A DNA stretch of 64,000 bases. Origin: Turritopsis dohrnii (taxonomy: Eukaryota > Cnidaria > Hydrozoa > Anthoathecata > Oceaniidae). Made by a program: the position numbers and the translations under genes. The DNA lies in contig BQMF02000044.1 in assembly GCA_027922465.2 (NCBI GenBank), forward strand, positions 806,001 to 870,000, in the 5' to 3' direction. The notes below the pieces were generated by a model. It did not search any database. It worked only from the letters and a program-made list of their open reading frames with translations, and was not told where the DNA came from. Shown here piece by piece: positions 31,253-42,704 of the stretch. Positions within the stretch are counted from its first letter, which is position 1; each line of letters begins with the position of its first letter.

Positions 31253-32450
31253 TCTTGTCTACTTATCTGTCCCGTCATTATAGTTGAACAAGAGCCGTAT
31301 GGCACAAAACGGTAGCAGCATTTCAAATCTTAATATGCAAAACGAAATAGATCTAGGTAAATTCGTCTGAAAGCCCGCATGAAAGTTCATCTTATCTCCT
31401 AGGCCTAAGTTACACTGATGACAATTTCCATTTATAGAAGTGTAAATAAGGCTTAACTAAAAAACACCGGAAAACTATTTGATAAAAACAAAAGAAATAT
31501 GCATAATGCCATGTAAGACCCAAAAGAGAGAAAAAAAAAATAAAAGAAAAAATATAAGAAACAAAGTAAAACCGTTTTAGACAAATAAAGCTATTAAACT
31601 TCTTTAACTATTTCTTGTTTGGCCTGTTTTCTAGTAAACACCACTTTTCAAGATTATTACTGGTTATAAGTGCGGCGATTAATGGAGGGCATCTTTTATC
31701 ACAGGGCGGCGTTTACTAGAGGAAATATTCTTCCAATTCACGCGTACGTATTTTATATCAAAAACTGATTTTGTATAAGACCAGATGTAAGAAAACACAC
31801 AAACTTCATCGAGAAAAATAAAATAAACTTTAAACTTTGATTCAAAACAATAAAATGTGCATAAACACATAAAAAACAAGAAAAACATTTAAAAAGGTTT
31901 TAATAAGTTAAAACAAGAACAACTTCTACGATGAATATTATTATTAACTGTATGAGAACTTCAAAGCACGAGACATAAACAGCGAAAAAATCACGTAGGT
32001 CTACTTTTTCGTGAATAAGTGGTTTAATACCAAACAATGATTCGCTTTCGCTGCCACCGTAATAAATACAAAAGCAAAACTTCGCTTTTCATTGCTCTTT
32101 GAGTTAGTCTGCTATGAGATCCAACTTCATCCAACTTCAAACCCCAATCACGATTTCATAAAATTTGAAAACTTGAGCCCCCCCCCCCCCCCAACTTTTT
32201 TGTCAATTATGAGAAATTTGTTTTTGCCTTTCCTAAAAATTGAAAATCATGTTGAAATTATAGATTTTGAGTGCTTTTATAGGCAATCTAGAGGTAGTAT
32301 TTTTCAAAAATTTTCTTGGCGCATCGGCCCCAACCATGGTGGGGCCTCTTTCAACAATAGAGATTTATTGAGCCCCCCCCCCCCCCCCCCCCCCCCAACT
32401 CAAAATGTCTTGCTACGCCCTGATTGCTACGCTACTCCAAAGAATTGAGA
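31253..32450. other. Intergenic; C homopolymers and a hAT-like end
   Basis: No gene. Long C runs at about 32,178-32,192 and 32,374-32,396 lie in a segment that ends TTGCTACGCCCTG near 32,422, reminiscent of a hAT right end (GCTACGCCCCTG). Its arrival may have removed the 5' half of the next gene copy. Confidence 0.4.
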
Positions 32451-32454
32451 ATTG

Positions 32455-32655
32455 AGAAGCTATGACATCCCACGAACGATCATGAGACAGATAGTTTTTA
32501 ACAGGGAAGGTGACGATAGGATTGAATACTGTATCGTCAACCATCAAGTGATCATGATTGAAAGATGTGTTATGCAAGAAAACAGATACGACGGAGAGAT
32601 CCATTACGCGTTCACCTCAGATTGGAAAACCGAAAAACTGGGAATTAAGCGTTGA
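32455..32655 (+). pseudogene. Small protein family, copy 3, 5' truncated
   Basis: The match begins at RSYDIPRTIMRQIVFNRE and continues open through IVNHQV, RCVMQENRYDGEIHYA to a stop at 32,653. Everything encoding the first ~30 residues is missing; upstream is the hAT-like fragment. No proper start codon. Confidence 0.75.
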
Positions 32656-32659
32656 AACC

Positions 32660-33640
32660 CGACACCATAGCACCATAGCTCCATATACTCAAAGGTTTTG
32701 GTTTTTAAAGAACATTTCTCATTCTGATCTAAAAATAAACGCCTTACTCATTCATTTTTACATGTGCCTTTTATTCAATTTTTTCAAATATTAATGTACG
32801 TTTAATGGCAATCAAATGACAGTGTCCTAAATGTCTTTTGGCAATGATTGATTTTGTTTTATGAAATGTCTATTCTTATGCAAAGGCTATTATTTTCTTA
32901 GACTTGCCAGCCGGCAAAATGTGGTTTTAAAGTGGTTTTAAAGAGGTTTTTGAAGCAGTTTTTATAAGAGGTTATCTCTAATATTTTCTAATATTTCTAA
33001 GATTACATACTCACAGCATATTCAAAAATCAAAAAAGATGTTCTAACTATTTAAACATATTTTAGTGAAAAACACTTAAACATATGGGCAAATTATTCAT
33101 TATATTGATAATTTTTAATAACGTAAATGCTCTAATAAGCGCCAACCAAAAAAAGTTCGAAAATTAAATTAACTCCAAGGGCGTTTATTGAAGCATTACG
33201 GTAGTTATTCATAGAAATCGTTATCATTACATCATACGGTGAAAACATTATAGGCAAACTTTTCCTTACTAACCCAAACACAAGCTTTACACCGTGTAAG
33301 AGTCTAACGGTTTATATACTATCCTTTATTTACTTGATTTTTGTTCCCTGATCTTTTAATCTTGTGCTTTTATAGGAAAAATAATAGAGGAAGTTATAAT
33401 AAATGCATTACCATTAAATTATAGAATCTGATGAAACGCATAACACATGCAATATACATATACACCCTTTTTTTATGAGAATACACTTTACACTTTCCTT
33501 ATATTGACGTCAATAAAGTATTTGTGGTTTGTTATTATTTGTTAAGTTTGCTATGTTTTCTCTAGCATACGCATATTACAAATTCCTGCTTTTGGAAACT
33601 CACCTTCATGAAAAGCTCATCGCATGTCTTTGAATCTTGA
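32660..33640. other. Intergenic with a short MITE remnant
   Basis: A CCAGCCGGCAAAATG segment at about 32,909 resembles the end of the hairpin repeat at 13,238. A truncated CCGTAATGC-type MITE lies at about 33,120-33,201 (TCTAATAAGCGCC, GCATTACGG, then TA). No gene. Confidence 0.45.
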
Positions 33641-33666
33641 AAGCGTGGTACTCACCAGGCATTTAA

Positions 33667-34489
33667 GGGGCTGATTACATGATCACTTTTTGTCCCGGGT
33701 GTCGGGATATCTCGGGTGCCGGGCTAGCTCACTTTGTCTAACAAATTCTCTTGTTTTTATAAGTGCAATTACATGTATACTTTTCGTCTCGGCCTCCAGG
33801 ATATCTCGGTTTGGCCAACCGAGATATCTCGGGTGTCGAGCCAAAAAGGATACATGTAATATCAAATAACCGAGCCAGCCCGGTATCCGGGATGAGATTT
33901 GATTTCAACACATGCGCAGTGTAGTATATTTTCATTATAAACATGGCGTCTTCAGAAGCAAACACGAGTCAATCCAACAAAACTACAAAGGTTAAGTTTA
34001 GATGGACCAACGACATGGTCTCAGGCTGAAGATACGATGATTAGGAGAATTATGGTCAGGTGAAATATAAGGTCTTAAATGTTCACACAGAAGATGAAAA
34101 GAATCTTCGTCCATTTTAAAGTTCTTGTACCACAAGGACAACCCACACAGACCTTCTTTTGCGATTCAACTTTCAAGCTGATTTTTAAAGCTTTTTGTTT
34201 CTTTATAAACAACGAACGTTTTCTTGAATAATAAAGAGCAAAAATGTCATTTGTATGCTTTTGATAAAGTCCCATAACCATTAAGTTGAAAACACAACAT
34301 TTCAATTAAGAGAATATACTTTTTGAGAAGAAACACATCGTTCGCCGCCATCTCGATTTTTTGTTTTTCCTGCGCTATCCATTTCGCGCAACACGTGTAT
34401 AATTTTTTCATGTAATACAGGGCTGGAAAATATTGGCGATACTTTTCAGCCCGGTACCCGGGATAAAAAGTGATCATGTAATCAGCCCC
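33667..34489. mobile_element. PIF/Harbinger-like element, nested
   Basis: Ends GGGGCTGATTACATGATCAC and GTGATCATGTAATCAGCCCC, continuing inward to a CCCGGGT / ACCCGGG pair. Flanked by TAA on both sides (33,664-33,666 and 34,490-34,492), the 3-bp target typical of Harbinger. 823 bp. Near its left third it keeps a piece of a SANT/Myb-like protein start. Confidence 0.75.
33943..34029 (+). pseudogene. Myb/SANT-like protein start, remnant
   Basis: ATGGCGTCTTCAGAAGC opens a frame encoding MASSEANTSQSN and VKFRWTNDMV, then a stop at 34,027. Myb/SANT-like partners of Harbinger transposases start with a similar low-complexity stretch followed by a W-T/S-(D/N)-x-M block. Only the first ~28 codons remain, so this is a remnant. 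Confidence 0.45.
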
Positions 34490-34799
34490 TAAGTCCGTTT
34501 ATCCTATTGAGTATATTGTGTAGTGAGTACGGTTCGCAAACGTGCTTATCTTGAGTACAAACGTGCTTATAATGAGTATAAACGTCGATTCCAGGCGAAC
34601 GCTCGTATCAAAAAGTTTTGATATTGCGTTCGCAAGATGAAAGGCAGTCGGAACTAAACAAGAAAAACATGCTCAGAGAAAAGAAGTTATCCTCAAGGTA
34701 CATAGTGAAAAACTTCTTTTTCCAAGATAAAAACGTGCTAGCTGACAAAATATTTTTACCACGATGTCAGTTAAAAAGAATATTTCTTACTGAGGAAGA

Positions 34800-34936
34800 A
34801 ATACTTTGCGAAAGGGTCAAATTGTACCCTGTATAACAAGACCCACAAAAGGTATGAGGAGCGAAATGCGGTCAACAATGCTTGGGCTGCTGTTATTAAA
34901 GAAGTCGGATTTCTAGAAAGCAGTAATAAAAAATAG
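34800..34936 (+). pseudogene. MADF-domain fragment
   Basis: VKLYPV, then, after a one-base shift, THKRYEERNAVNNAW and IKEVGF to a stop at 34,934. The order (VxxYPxLY, +xYxxRxxxxNAW, xxIxxxxGF) is that of the MADF DNA-binding domain, which accompanies Harbinger transposases. Only the middle of the domain is readable. Confidence 0.55.
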
Positions 34937-35138
34937 ATAGAAAGAAAAAGTCCTCATAGTCTTCAATATCTGGATCCATCTTTCACATTTATTTGATGAA
35001 ATCATTCAGAAAAAATATTAGAAATTATTAGAAAATTCAAGACGTTTATGCAAAAAAAGGAAACCGTACTCACCAGTGCGTACGCAATATACTCAATAGG
35101 ATAAACGCACTTAAACGCCTGGTGAGTACCACGCTTAA

Positions 35139-35836
35139 AGCGTGGTTCACACCAAGCGTTTAAAATATACACCATCGCGTTTATCGGTGGTGTATATTTT
35201 AAACGCCTGGTGTGAACGAAATAGGCGCACTCACTTTGTGAATATTTCTTGATAAACGCGGTGTATATCGTCGCGTTTAATATCAAATTTGTTTGATAAT
35301 ATACACCACCATATACGCCGCGTTTATGAACTTCAAAGACTTGCCGCATGTTCCTTTTAAACTTTAAAGATCAATCTATTGTTTTCACTGAAGACACGTA
35401 GTGTGTAATGTTTGTACGAAAGAAAAATATTAAGGAAAAAAAAACATTGTGAAGAGATTATTTTGATGAAGCATGAATGCAAAAAAGATGAGTGGAAGAA
35501 GATCAATTCAAGATGACGAGATTTTATCTGAAGAAGTGAGGAAATACCCTCGATAAATGTGTTTCTTCCTTGAAATATTTCTCTCACCCAAAGTCGACTT
35601 TCTTTTTCTTCCACATCATCTTCATACAAGAGGTAGGCTGCTGAAGCCAAAATAATAGTTTCTTCTTGCTGTCAGAGCTCATCTTTATTTTTCTTCTCTC
35701 CTTTTGTTTTTTTTATTTTGGTGTATATGTTGGTGTATATGAGAAAAGTCAGTGTGAACGTGGCTCGCTTTCGGTACTGATTTACGCAATCAAGTTAAAC
35801 GCGGTGTATTGATATACGCCCGGTGTGAACCACGCT
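35139..35836. mobile_element. PIF/Harbinger-like element with HARBI1-type remnant
   Basis: Ends AGCGTGGTTCACACC and GGTGTGAACCACGCT, flanked by TAA (35,136-35,138 and 35,837-35,839). The left TAA is also the right flank of the previous element, which begins with the same AGCGTGGT, so two related elements lie back to back. The inside has a nested palindrome (AAAATATACACC mirrored at 35,160-35,205) and a minus-strand transposase start. Confidence 0.7.
35500..35650 (-). pseudogene. HARBI1-like nuclease N-terminus, remnant
   Basis: Minus-strand ATG at 35,650 encodes MASAAYLLYEDDVEEKE, then SRLWVREIFQGRNTF, like the RxxWVRxxxxxRxxxG block at the start of Harbinger (DDE_4) nucleases. The frame breaks soon after, and the catalytic domain is absent. 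Confidence 0.5.
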
Positions 35837-35839
35837 TAA

Positions 35840-36327
35840 TAGATTTAGTACAAAGCGAAACATGAGATAAAAACAGACTTTAAACAAAAATATTTTCTTT
35901 ACTTAAAAAACATTACAAAAGATTGTTTCTTACACAAAAGTTATGATCACGTTTTGTCAATAAATATCAATATCACTGTGGCCGTTCTCTTATACGACAT
36001 GAAAACTTATACTAATATTTGAAAAGGATTTTTAGAGGATTGATCTTAATGCAGTGCTTCCGCTTTTAGAATATCATTAATCAAGTCATTTTCCTGTGAG
36101 TATGCGCACGCAGCCTCACAGGAAATAAAAGTCTCTTTATACACTTCAAAATGTTGTCACTTTATTTGGTTCTCTGGAGTCCCCTTAAAGACAATCGACA
36201 TTAGAAAGTTTCAATACACATTAGCACTTCCTATCTATTTTCGTACATTGTATTTGATTTTTAGTATGTACAAGGTATAAAAGTGTAATTAACATTGGAA
36301 GCTCGTCTATACACTCCCGATTTGAAT
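35840..36327. other. No gene seen
   Basis: AT-rich. Nothing supported. Confidence 0.4.
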
Positions 36328-36666
36328 GTATTTATTTATTTATTTTTATTTGGTATTGTTTTACGAAGCTAGCCTCACTCAGTTGCTATTGCATCTGCTT
36401 TCCAGGAAGGGCCACGGCTTAGGTTGGAGGCTCCGAAGTATTCGACACACTCATGACTGACACAAATTCAATCAAGGGCATGTGCTCTTCTGGATGACCT
36501 CCTACACACCCAATGTATCATCTACCCAATTTCCTCACATGGCATAGGTCTCCCCGGCGCTTATGGTTCATTCACTCGCGCATGGTGAATCGCCACCAAG
36601 GGGAATCGAATCCCGGTCTCTTGCATGAATTACAAGAGTGATAACCACTATACTATTGCACCACTG
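36328..36666 (-). mobile_element. tRNA-derived SINE, minus strand
   Basis: On the minus strand the head starts near 36,666: AGTGGTGCAATAGTATAGTGG (A box), an anticodon arm TCTTGTAATTCATGCAAGA whose loop suggests TTC, and CGGGATTCGATTCCCC (B box). A GC-richer body follows and ends in an (ATTT)n tail on plus at 36,328-36,350. Head, body and tail together are typical of a SINE. Confidence 0.65.
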
Positions 36667-36984
36667 TAAAACCAAAACACTGACGTCAGTTTTTTTTAAG
36701 ATCACGGGGAAATCATTGGATAGCATACCAATTCGAACGCTACGTTTTTGGTATTCTCTACAAACGGTGGAATGGCGAGAGAATGCGCAACATTTTATAG
36801 AAGACTCGCTGAGATGACATGCGAAAAGAGAAGCACCTCGTTTGCAACTACAACCACTTATATCAAAACAAAATTGTCTTTTGCCTTATTAAGGTCTACG
36901 TTATAGTGTCTAAGAGGCTCCAGATCATACCATACTGTCACCGGACAAGATATGAATGACATGGATCTCTCAAACACAGTCAGT

Positions 36985-37048
36985 ATTATTACGGTAGCAG
37001 CGTAAGCGAATACCGTATTAAAACACCCTTGGACTCCTACTACTACTC

Positions 37049-37084
<36 letters not shown>

Positions 37085-37090
37085 CGGCCG
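36985..37090. repeat. Inverted copy of the 1-165 repeat with (CTA)n
   Basis: TTATTACGGTAGCAGCG, AATACCGTATTAAAA and CCCTTGGACTCCTACTACT match 83-165 in reverse complement. The (CTA)n run ends near 37,083. Confidence 0.7.
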
Positions 37091-37213
37091 AAACGGCAGT
37101 TTTTAGCCTACGATTTAGAGTATGCGAGTCCCCACTAAAAACTCAATATACATTCTAATGAACGAACGCAGCCTTTTGAATTTTCGAAGGTTTTCAATCA
37201 CATACATTTAAAA

Positions 37214-37835
37214 TGCGTTTTCTTTGATATTTTATCACTTAATTGATGAAGGAATGGATATTAATCAAATAGGTCTACATAAAACTGGGACTTTTAGTTA
37301 CTTTTATGGTACTGAATCAATGAACTTTGGCACTTGAAAATAGATATGTTTTTCGTGTCAGTAAAGCACAGATTAGACTTTCTTATTACTTTCTACGCTT
37401 GTTAGCTATCTGTTCTGTCTTTGAACATCAAGGTTTTCAAAAATCGAGTTGAAAAAAGGCAGTTATCTGTTTGAATTCATTTTCGGTTTCAAAAAATTAT
37501 AATTCAAAACATACATTTTTTTTTCGAAGAAACGCGTTTTTTTTTCTACATAAGCTCTTATAAAAAAAACGTACGTTATAAACAGCTCATGCATGTATAA
37601 TTCTTTTGTCTTCTAATAAATTAAATTGCTGGTGTGTTGCGATTAGACCCTATTTACACGAGTTAGTAATTTTAAACATTATAATATCGTTTATGCCTGT
37701 TTTCCACCAGTAAGATATCTCAAGAAATAACGTTTACAGAACGTTTAAGAACTTTAAGTAAAATTTCAAATTTAAAAGTATTCTTGTGGCAAGTACTTTT
37801 GCTGCTACCGTTTTGCGCCATCTGGCTCTTGTTAG
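37214..37835 (+). repeat. Dispersed repeat, copy 2 (partner of 24,662-25,300)
   Basis: Same orientation and order as copy 1, with small indels. The match stops at CTGGCTCTTGTT, before the tRNA-like units that follow copy 1. Confidence 0.75.
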
Positions 37836-39930
37836 AGATTAGAATGTTATGCTTGGTTTTTTCATGGGTTTTATAAATTTTATAAAGTTTTATATATTTA
37901 TTGTATCTTTATGTCAAATATAAGTTGTACGTTTTTGGGGAAATATCTCGAAAACCAATGGGGATAACTGACGTTTTTTGGGGTTGGCGATACAGGGGAG
38001 GGGGTGACGAAAATTTTGGGCCTAAATTTTATTTGGTACTGCGGCTATGAAAACAAACAAACAAAACTATGAAAACAAACACAATAGAAAAGGGCGCTAT
38101 GAAATAAATGACGCCCTTTACTTAAACACCCTAGAAGAAACAAAGTCATAGTAACAAAATAACCTAAAATGAAGTTAAAGAAACAGATTAATCCTAATCT
38201 TCAAAATTAATCCTTACGGAAGGTACTTCATCTAAAACCTAAAATTATAGAAATAGGGCCTCTACACAAAAAGCCTAAATGAAATTCAAAGTGAAACCTA
38301 GAAGAGAACAGTCAAGTTTTCAACAATCAGTTAATAGATACCAATTCGTACCCAACTTCTTTTCCTCAATCTAAAATTAAACTACGCCATGTCATATTAG
38401 TAATTGGATCAATCTAATGTTATTCACGAAAGAGCTTTTCTTTCAACCCATGTTCTCAACCCATGAAGCAAAAACGTTAGTCTACAAGAAAAGTTCTGCT
38501 CAAGAAAAGAAAATGATAAAATCGAGATGAAACACAACAACAGGACTCAAAACTCATTAATTACAGGTAAGGGCGCAGTAAAGTAAACAAAAAAAGGAAA
38601 GAATTCCAAACAACTAAATTATGGCATATCCAAACAAAAGTATACTATTTGGATTGACAAATGTCTCATATGACATCTTTGGGAAAACAGCTTGAGACTC
38701 ATTCTCTTCGTCTACCATGAGTACAGTACAAAGGAAGATATCAAGGCAATTCCCTCACAAATGCTTTCTCGTAAAAATAATTACAACCGAAACGTACATA
38801 ATAGAAAAACATTGTTGTAAAAATGCTAATCTGGGGTAGTTCAAAATCTGCCTCTGCAATAAAATCAAATTAGTTGATAGATGTGGAGACAACAAGCCAA
38901 CCGATATTAAAACTAGTAGCGTTCAGAATGTTGTAGGATACCTGTTTGAAAATTATGTCTAATCAAGCTGTTGATTTTCCAACCAATAGATTGGCGAAAC
39001 AGACAACGCAACAAAAACAGACCACGAAAACACAGCAGAAACTCACGATAAGTGGATGTAGTGTTATTTTATAAAAGTTTCATGGAAGAGAATAAAGAGT
39101 AATATAAACCAAAGTCACCTTATCAAACCATTAGACTGTGAAAAAAGTTGCAAAAATAACACTGCTGGTAAAACTTCGGTGAATAAATAGCTGCTTTGCA
39201 ACTTGGATAATGTAAATCTCATTCATTGCCAGTGAGCTGAAAAATCAGAACATAATGGTTGACCAGTTCTTGAAACAACTGAATCTTTCTCCCTATTTTT
39301 GTAATGTTTTTGTAGTGATGGAGTCAACAGTTTTGAGCCATAAACGCCAACTTGTCGTGGGCAGGAAAATGCGGTGCTTTCAATGAACAGCAGATCACAT
39401 GGACATCCAACATGGGAGCTAGTCCGTCCTCACTACTTCAAGAAAGCAATCCAAAGCAACAAGGACATCCGGAACTACCATCCACTAACAAAATCCAGTG
39501 AACTTTTGCATACATTTCATAATCATCATCAAATAAGAATTTCCCGCAAAGTAGAACGTTTATGTTGTGAAAAGCATTGAATAATCTCAGTAGATTTGAC
39601 ACAACGGAAAATCCTTTGCATTAAAAAGAATTATTGGAAAATCAGAAAAATTTGCTATTAGTTCCTAAGCCATACATTTTTTCAAACTGTACAGTGTTTG
39701 CCTTCGTAGTACTAACTTACACTAATATCCGTCGAAAAGTGGTATGAACCTGGATTTTGAATTTCGAAATTACTATGTAATGGTAGCGTTTGATGCACCT
39801 GACATAATAGCATTTATAATAAAAAAGAATTGTTCAGATTTTATGGACCTAATGCCCCCACCCCCGCCCCACCCCTAGTTTCTCAGAGCCCCAAAAAGCC
39901 TAGTCCTAATAGGGTTAAGCAACCTTTTTC
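37836..39930. other. No gene seen
   Basis: About 2.1 kb of AT-rich sequence. Short open frames here lack recognisable domains. Confidence 0.4.
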
Positions 39931-39934
39931 CTTC

Positions 39935-40735
39935 TTTGCTCAAAGCTGCCGTTCAATTACCCCTGGATGGAAACTTTTAGAACCAAGTTGCGTGCCTAGC
40001 CTGTCCTGTTTAACAAACCGAACCTGTTCTAACAGCAACCGCAGGAAACTAAAAAGCACATTCAAAAGAACTGTGAACTTACATATTGAGTCTTAAAGAA
40101 ACTACAGCAAAATTTACGATTTCACAATTAGTTTGCAAAATTTTTTAAAAGAAGGATTGTTGAGAAAAACCTAAGAGCTGACATAAACTGAGCTGCATGT
40201 TTTCGAAGGGCGAAGATACATATCAAAGGTATTTATCAAATATTCTGCCCAACTTATATTCTGCCCGAATTTAAGTAGGTCATGAAACAAAACACAAAAT
40301 ACGTCACGCCCTTAAACTGTTTGCAGCCAAACAAAGAACTTTTGTAATGCGTTGGTGAATCAGTGTTTAAGAAATATTCTCCAACTGCAAGAAACCTCAA
40401 AGTCAGACAACACATCTCAGGCAACACATTTATGCATGCCATTCGCGCATATTCGTTTTTCTTTTATGAGAAAAATCCAGACTACGTTTTATCAATTCTT
40501 TATAAATTCTTTTTCAAGTCTTCTTTAAATGCATGATTGTCTAATAACATCGGAATTTGTTTGTTTGTTTTAGTTTTTCATAAAACTCCCACCGTCAGTG
40601 TGAGTTCAATCATAAAAACCACTGTTATACTTACGGTCACGGTGGAACTCATGCGCATAATAAAAACAAAGTACTTATTAAGAAAACCTCGTTGAAAATA
40701 AAATGAAAGCAAAGACTAAAGTAGATACATACTCA
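39935..40735 (+). repeat. Tandem segmental repeat, copy A
   Basis: Matches 41,565-42,330 in order (CGAACCTGTTCTAA, AAGAGCTGACAT, AATGCATGATTG, CATCGGAATTTGTTTGTTTG, CCCACCGTCAGTGTGAGTTC). Copy B leads directly into a small-family gene at 42,441; no gene follows copy A. Confidence 0.75.
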
Positions 40736-41235
40736 ACGAAAGAACCGAGATAAAATAATATAAGATCCCTTTTAAAAGATTCTTACTACACTGTGACAAC
40801 TTTGGCACTTAGATATTCTTCGAGGGCTTCTTTAACTAGAACATAGCCCAAGAAAACTAAAAGATCGGTGGAGAAGAGTAATTTAAGAAAAGGTAACCCA
40901 TACGTACTCTTTCACTGTGTCTAATATCTAACATCGGAAGAAAGTAAAAATTAAAGCCTTTTCAAAACTTTTATGTTTGAATCTACGGAACGGCCCCGCT
41001 GGCTTTGATTTAACTGCTGAAAGAGCATGTAGTGGTATCCATTTCTTCAGCTACATGTGCTGCGTTGAAGAAGAAAGATAAGAAATGTTTGAAAGTAAAA
41101 TCCAAAGTTATCAAAGTGTTTCGTAGTTGTATTGAAATATATTTCTGTCATCGCAGCCATTCTCAACCAATAATAAAAACAAAAATAAAAACGTGGTTGC
41201 TCATGATATGTTGTTACTCATCATATAAGATGAGT

Positions 41236-41276
<41 letters not shown>

Positions 41277-41564
41277 CCAGACGCTATATTCATGTCTGTG
41301 AACCGAAAATTACTTAACATAACTAGTTTTTCTGACTATTTCAAAGAGAACAAAAAATAATATTATTGTATTCCAGAGAGGTTTTCGTAAATATATTTCA
41401 ATAGTAGGTGTGGTACCAGATTGAAACCAGATCGTGTGTGTGTGGCAATTATAAAAGTAAGTCCAACGAGCTATATAATACGGTAATTCAATGAAGCAAT
41501 CTTGACATGTACAAAGTCATCCAGTAGCAATCGACGAATAGCTTTTCTTTCTTTCTCTCTTTGC
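40736..41564. other. Spacer with (CAA)n microsatellite
   Basis: Separates the two segmental copies. A (CAA)n run lies at about 41,235-41,276. An open frame across it (41,032-41,301) owes its length to the poly-Asn-coding repeat and is not supported as a gene. Confidence 0.5.
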
Positions 41565-42330
41565 TCAAGCGGATGGAAACGTTTAGAACAAAAGTGCCTA
41601 ACCTGCCTTGTTCATCAAGCTGAACCTGTTCTAAAAGAGACCGTAGGAAACTAAAAAGAATTTAAAAGAACTTTAAAAGAACTTTGTACATACGTCAAAT
41701 TGAGTATTAAAGAAACTACAGCAATATTTACGATTGCACAATTAGTTTGCTCAGTTCTTTAAAGAAGAAGTTTGGACAAAAACCTAAGAGCTGACATTAA
41801 CTGTATGTTATCGAAGGGTGGAAATATATATATATCAAAGGTACTTATCAAATATTCTGCCCAGCCAAGAATTTAAGTAGGTCATGAAATGTAAACAAAA
41901 CACAGAAAAGACGTCGCGTCCTTAAGACAAACAAAAAACTTTTGTAATGTGTAATCTGTGTTTATGCAAAGGATTCTCCAACTGCAAGATACCTCAATGT
42001 CATCTCATTCCTGCATATTCGTATCCTGCTTAATCAGATAATTGTAAATCTTTTATGACAAACATTCAGACTACATTTTATCAATTTTTTATCAATTCCT
42101 TTCCAAGTCTTCTTTAAATGCATGATTGACTAGTAACATCGGAATTTGTTTGTTTGTTTGGTTTGGTTTTTAATAAAAATCCCACCGTCAGTGTGAGTTC
42201 AATCATAATAAACACAGCTAATACCTTACGGTCGCGTTGGAACCCATTCGCATAATAAAAACAAAGTACTCATTTTAAAAAAACCTCGCTGAAAATAAAG
42301 TGAAAGCGAACACTAAAGTAGTGCTACATC
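41565..42330 (+). repeat. Tandem segmental repeat, copy B
   Basis: Homologous to 39,935-40,735. It ends about 110 bp before the small-family start at 42,441, so it may hold this gene's upstream regulatory sequence. Confidence 0.75.
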
Positions 42331-42440
42331 CGGTCAAAGCAATTAATGATATTATTCATATATGTCTTTGATTGTTTTTCATAGTTACTGTTTAACAAAC
42401 AGTTTCACGGCTTTATGTGTTGAATTTGGCGATAGTCAAA

Positions 42441-42704
42441 ATGTCTGTCTTCACCATAGAAACCACACAAGACGAAATCGGATTATCTTACGAAGAACAT
42501 AAAGAGAGATTTGCTTATTGTATGACAAGCTATGACATTCCAAGACAAATCATGACACAGATGGTATTTGACAGAGATGAATACTATATTGTCAACCGTC
42601 AACTGATTGCAATACCAAAATGTGTTATACGGGAAAATACATACGTTGGGAAGATTCACTGTGTATTCGTCACAGATTTGAAAAACGAACGGAAGAACTT
42701 TTAA
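42441..42704 (+). CDS. Small unrecognised protein family, copy 4 (intact)
   Basis: ATGTCTGTC to TAA, 87 residues: TIETTQDEIGLSYEEH, KERFAYCMTSYDIPRQIM, a shortened acidic part (DRDEYYIVNRQL), KCVIRENTY, and VFVTDLKNE near the end. It lacks the DDDGI residues of copy 1 by an in-frame deletion; loss in multiples of three suggests, but does not prove, selection on the frame. The leader (ACTGTTTAACAAACAGTTT) is shared with copy 2 and partly with the 51,487 copy. Function unknown. Confidence 0.65.
   Translation: MSVFTIETTQDEIGLSYEEHKERFAYCMTSYDIPRQIMTQMVFDRDEYYIVNRQLIAIPKCVIRENTYVGKIHCVFVTDLKNERKNF

Larger units (their letters stand above)
33642..35135. mobile_element. PIF/Harbinger-like element with a MADF remnant
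   Basis: Outer ends AGCGTGGTACTCACCAGGC and its complement at 35,135, with inverted similarity continuing through CGTTTATCCTATTGAGTATA. The right flank is TAA (35,136-35,138) and the left flank TGA, a probably mutated copy. Another Harbinger-type element (33,667-34,489) is inserted near its left end. The remaining interior reads like a MADF-domain gene piece on plus (about 34,800-34,936). Confidence 0.65.

Noticed and set aside
41032..41301. Poly-Asn protein
   Set aside because: Length comes from the (CAA)n microsatellite read in the AAC frame.
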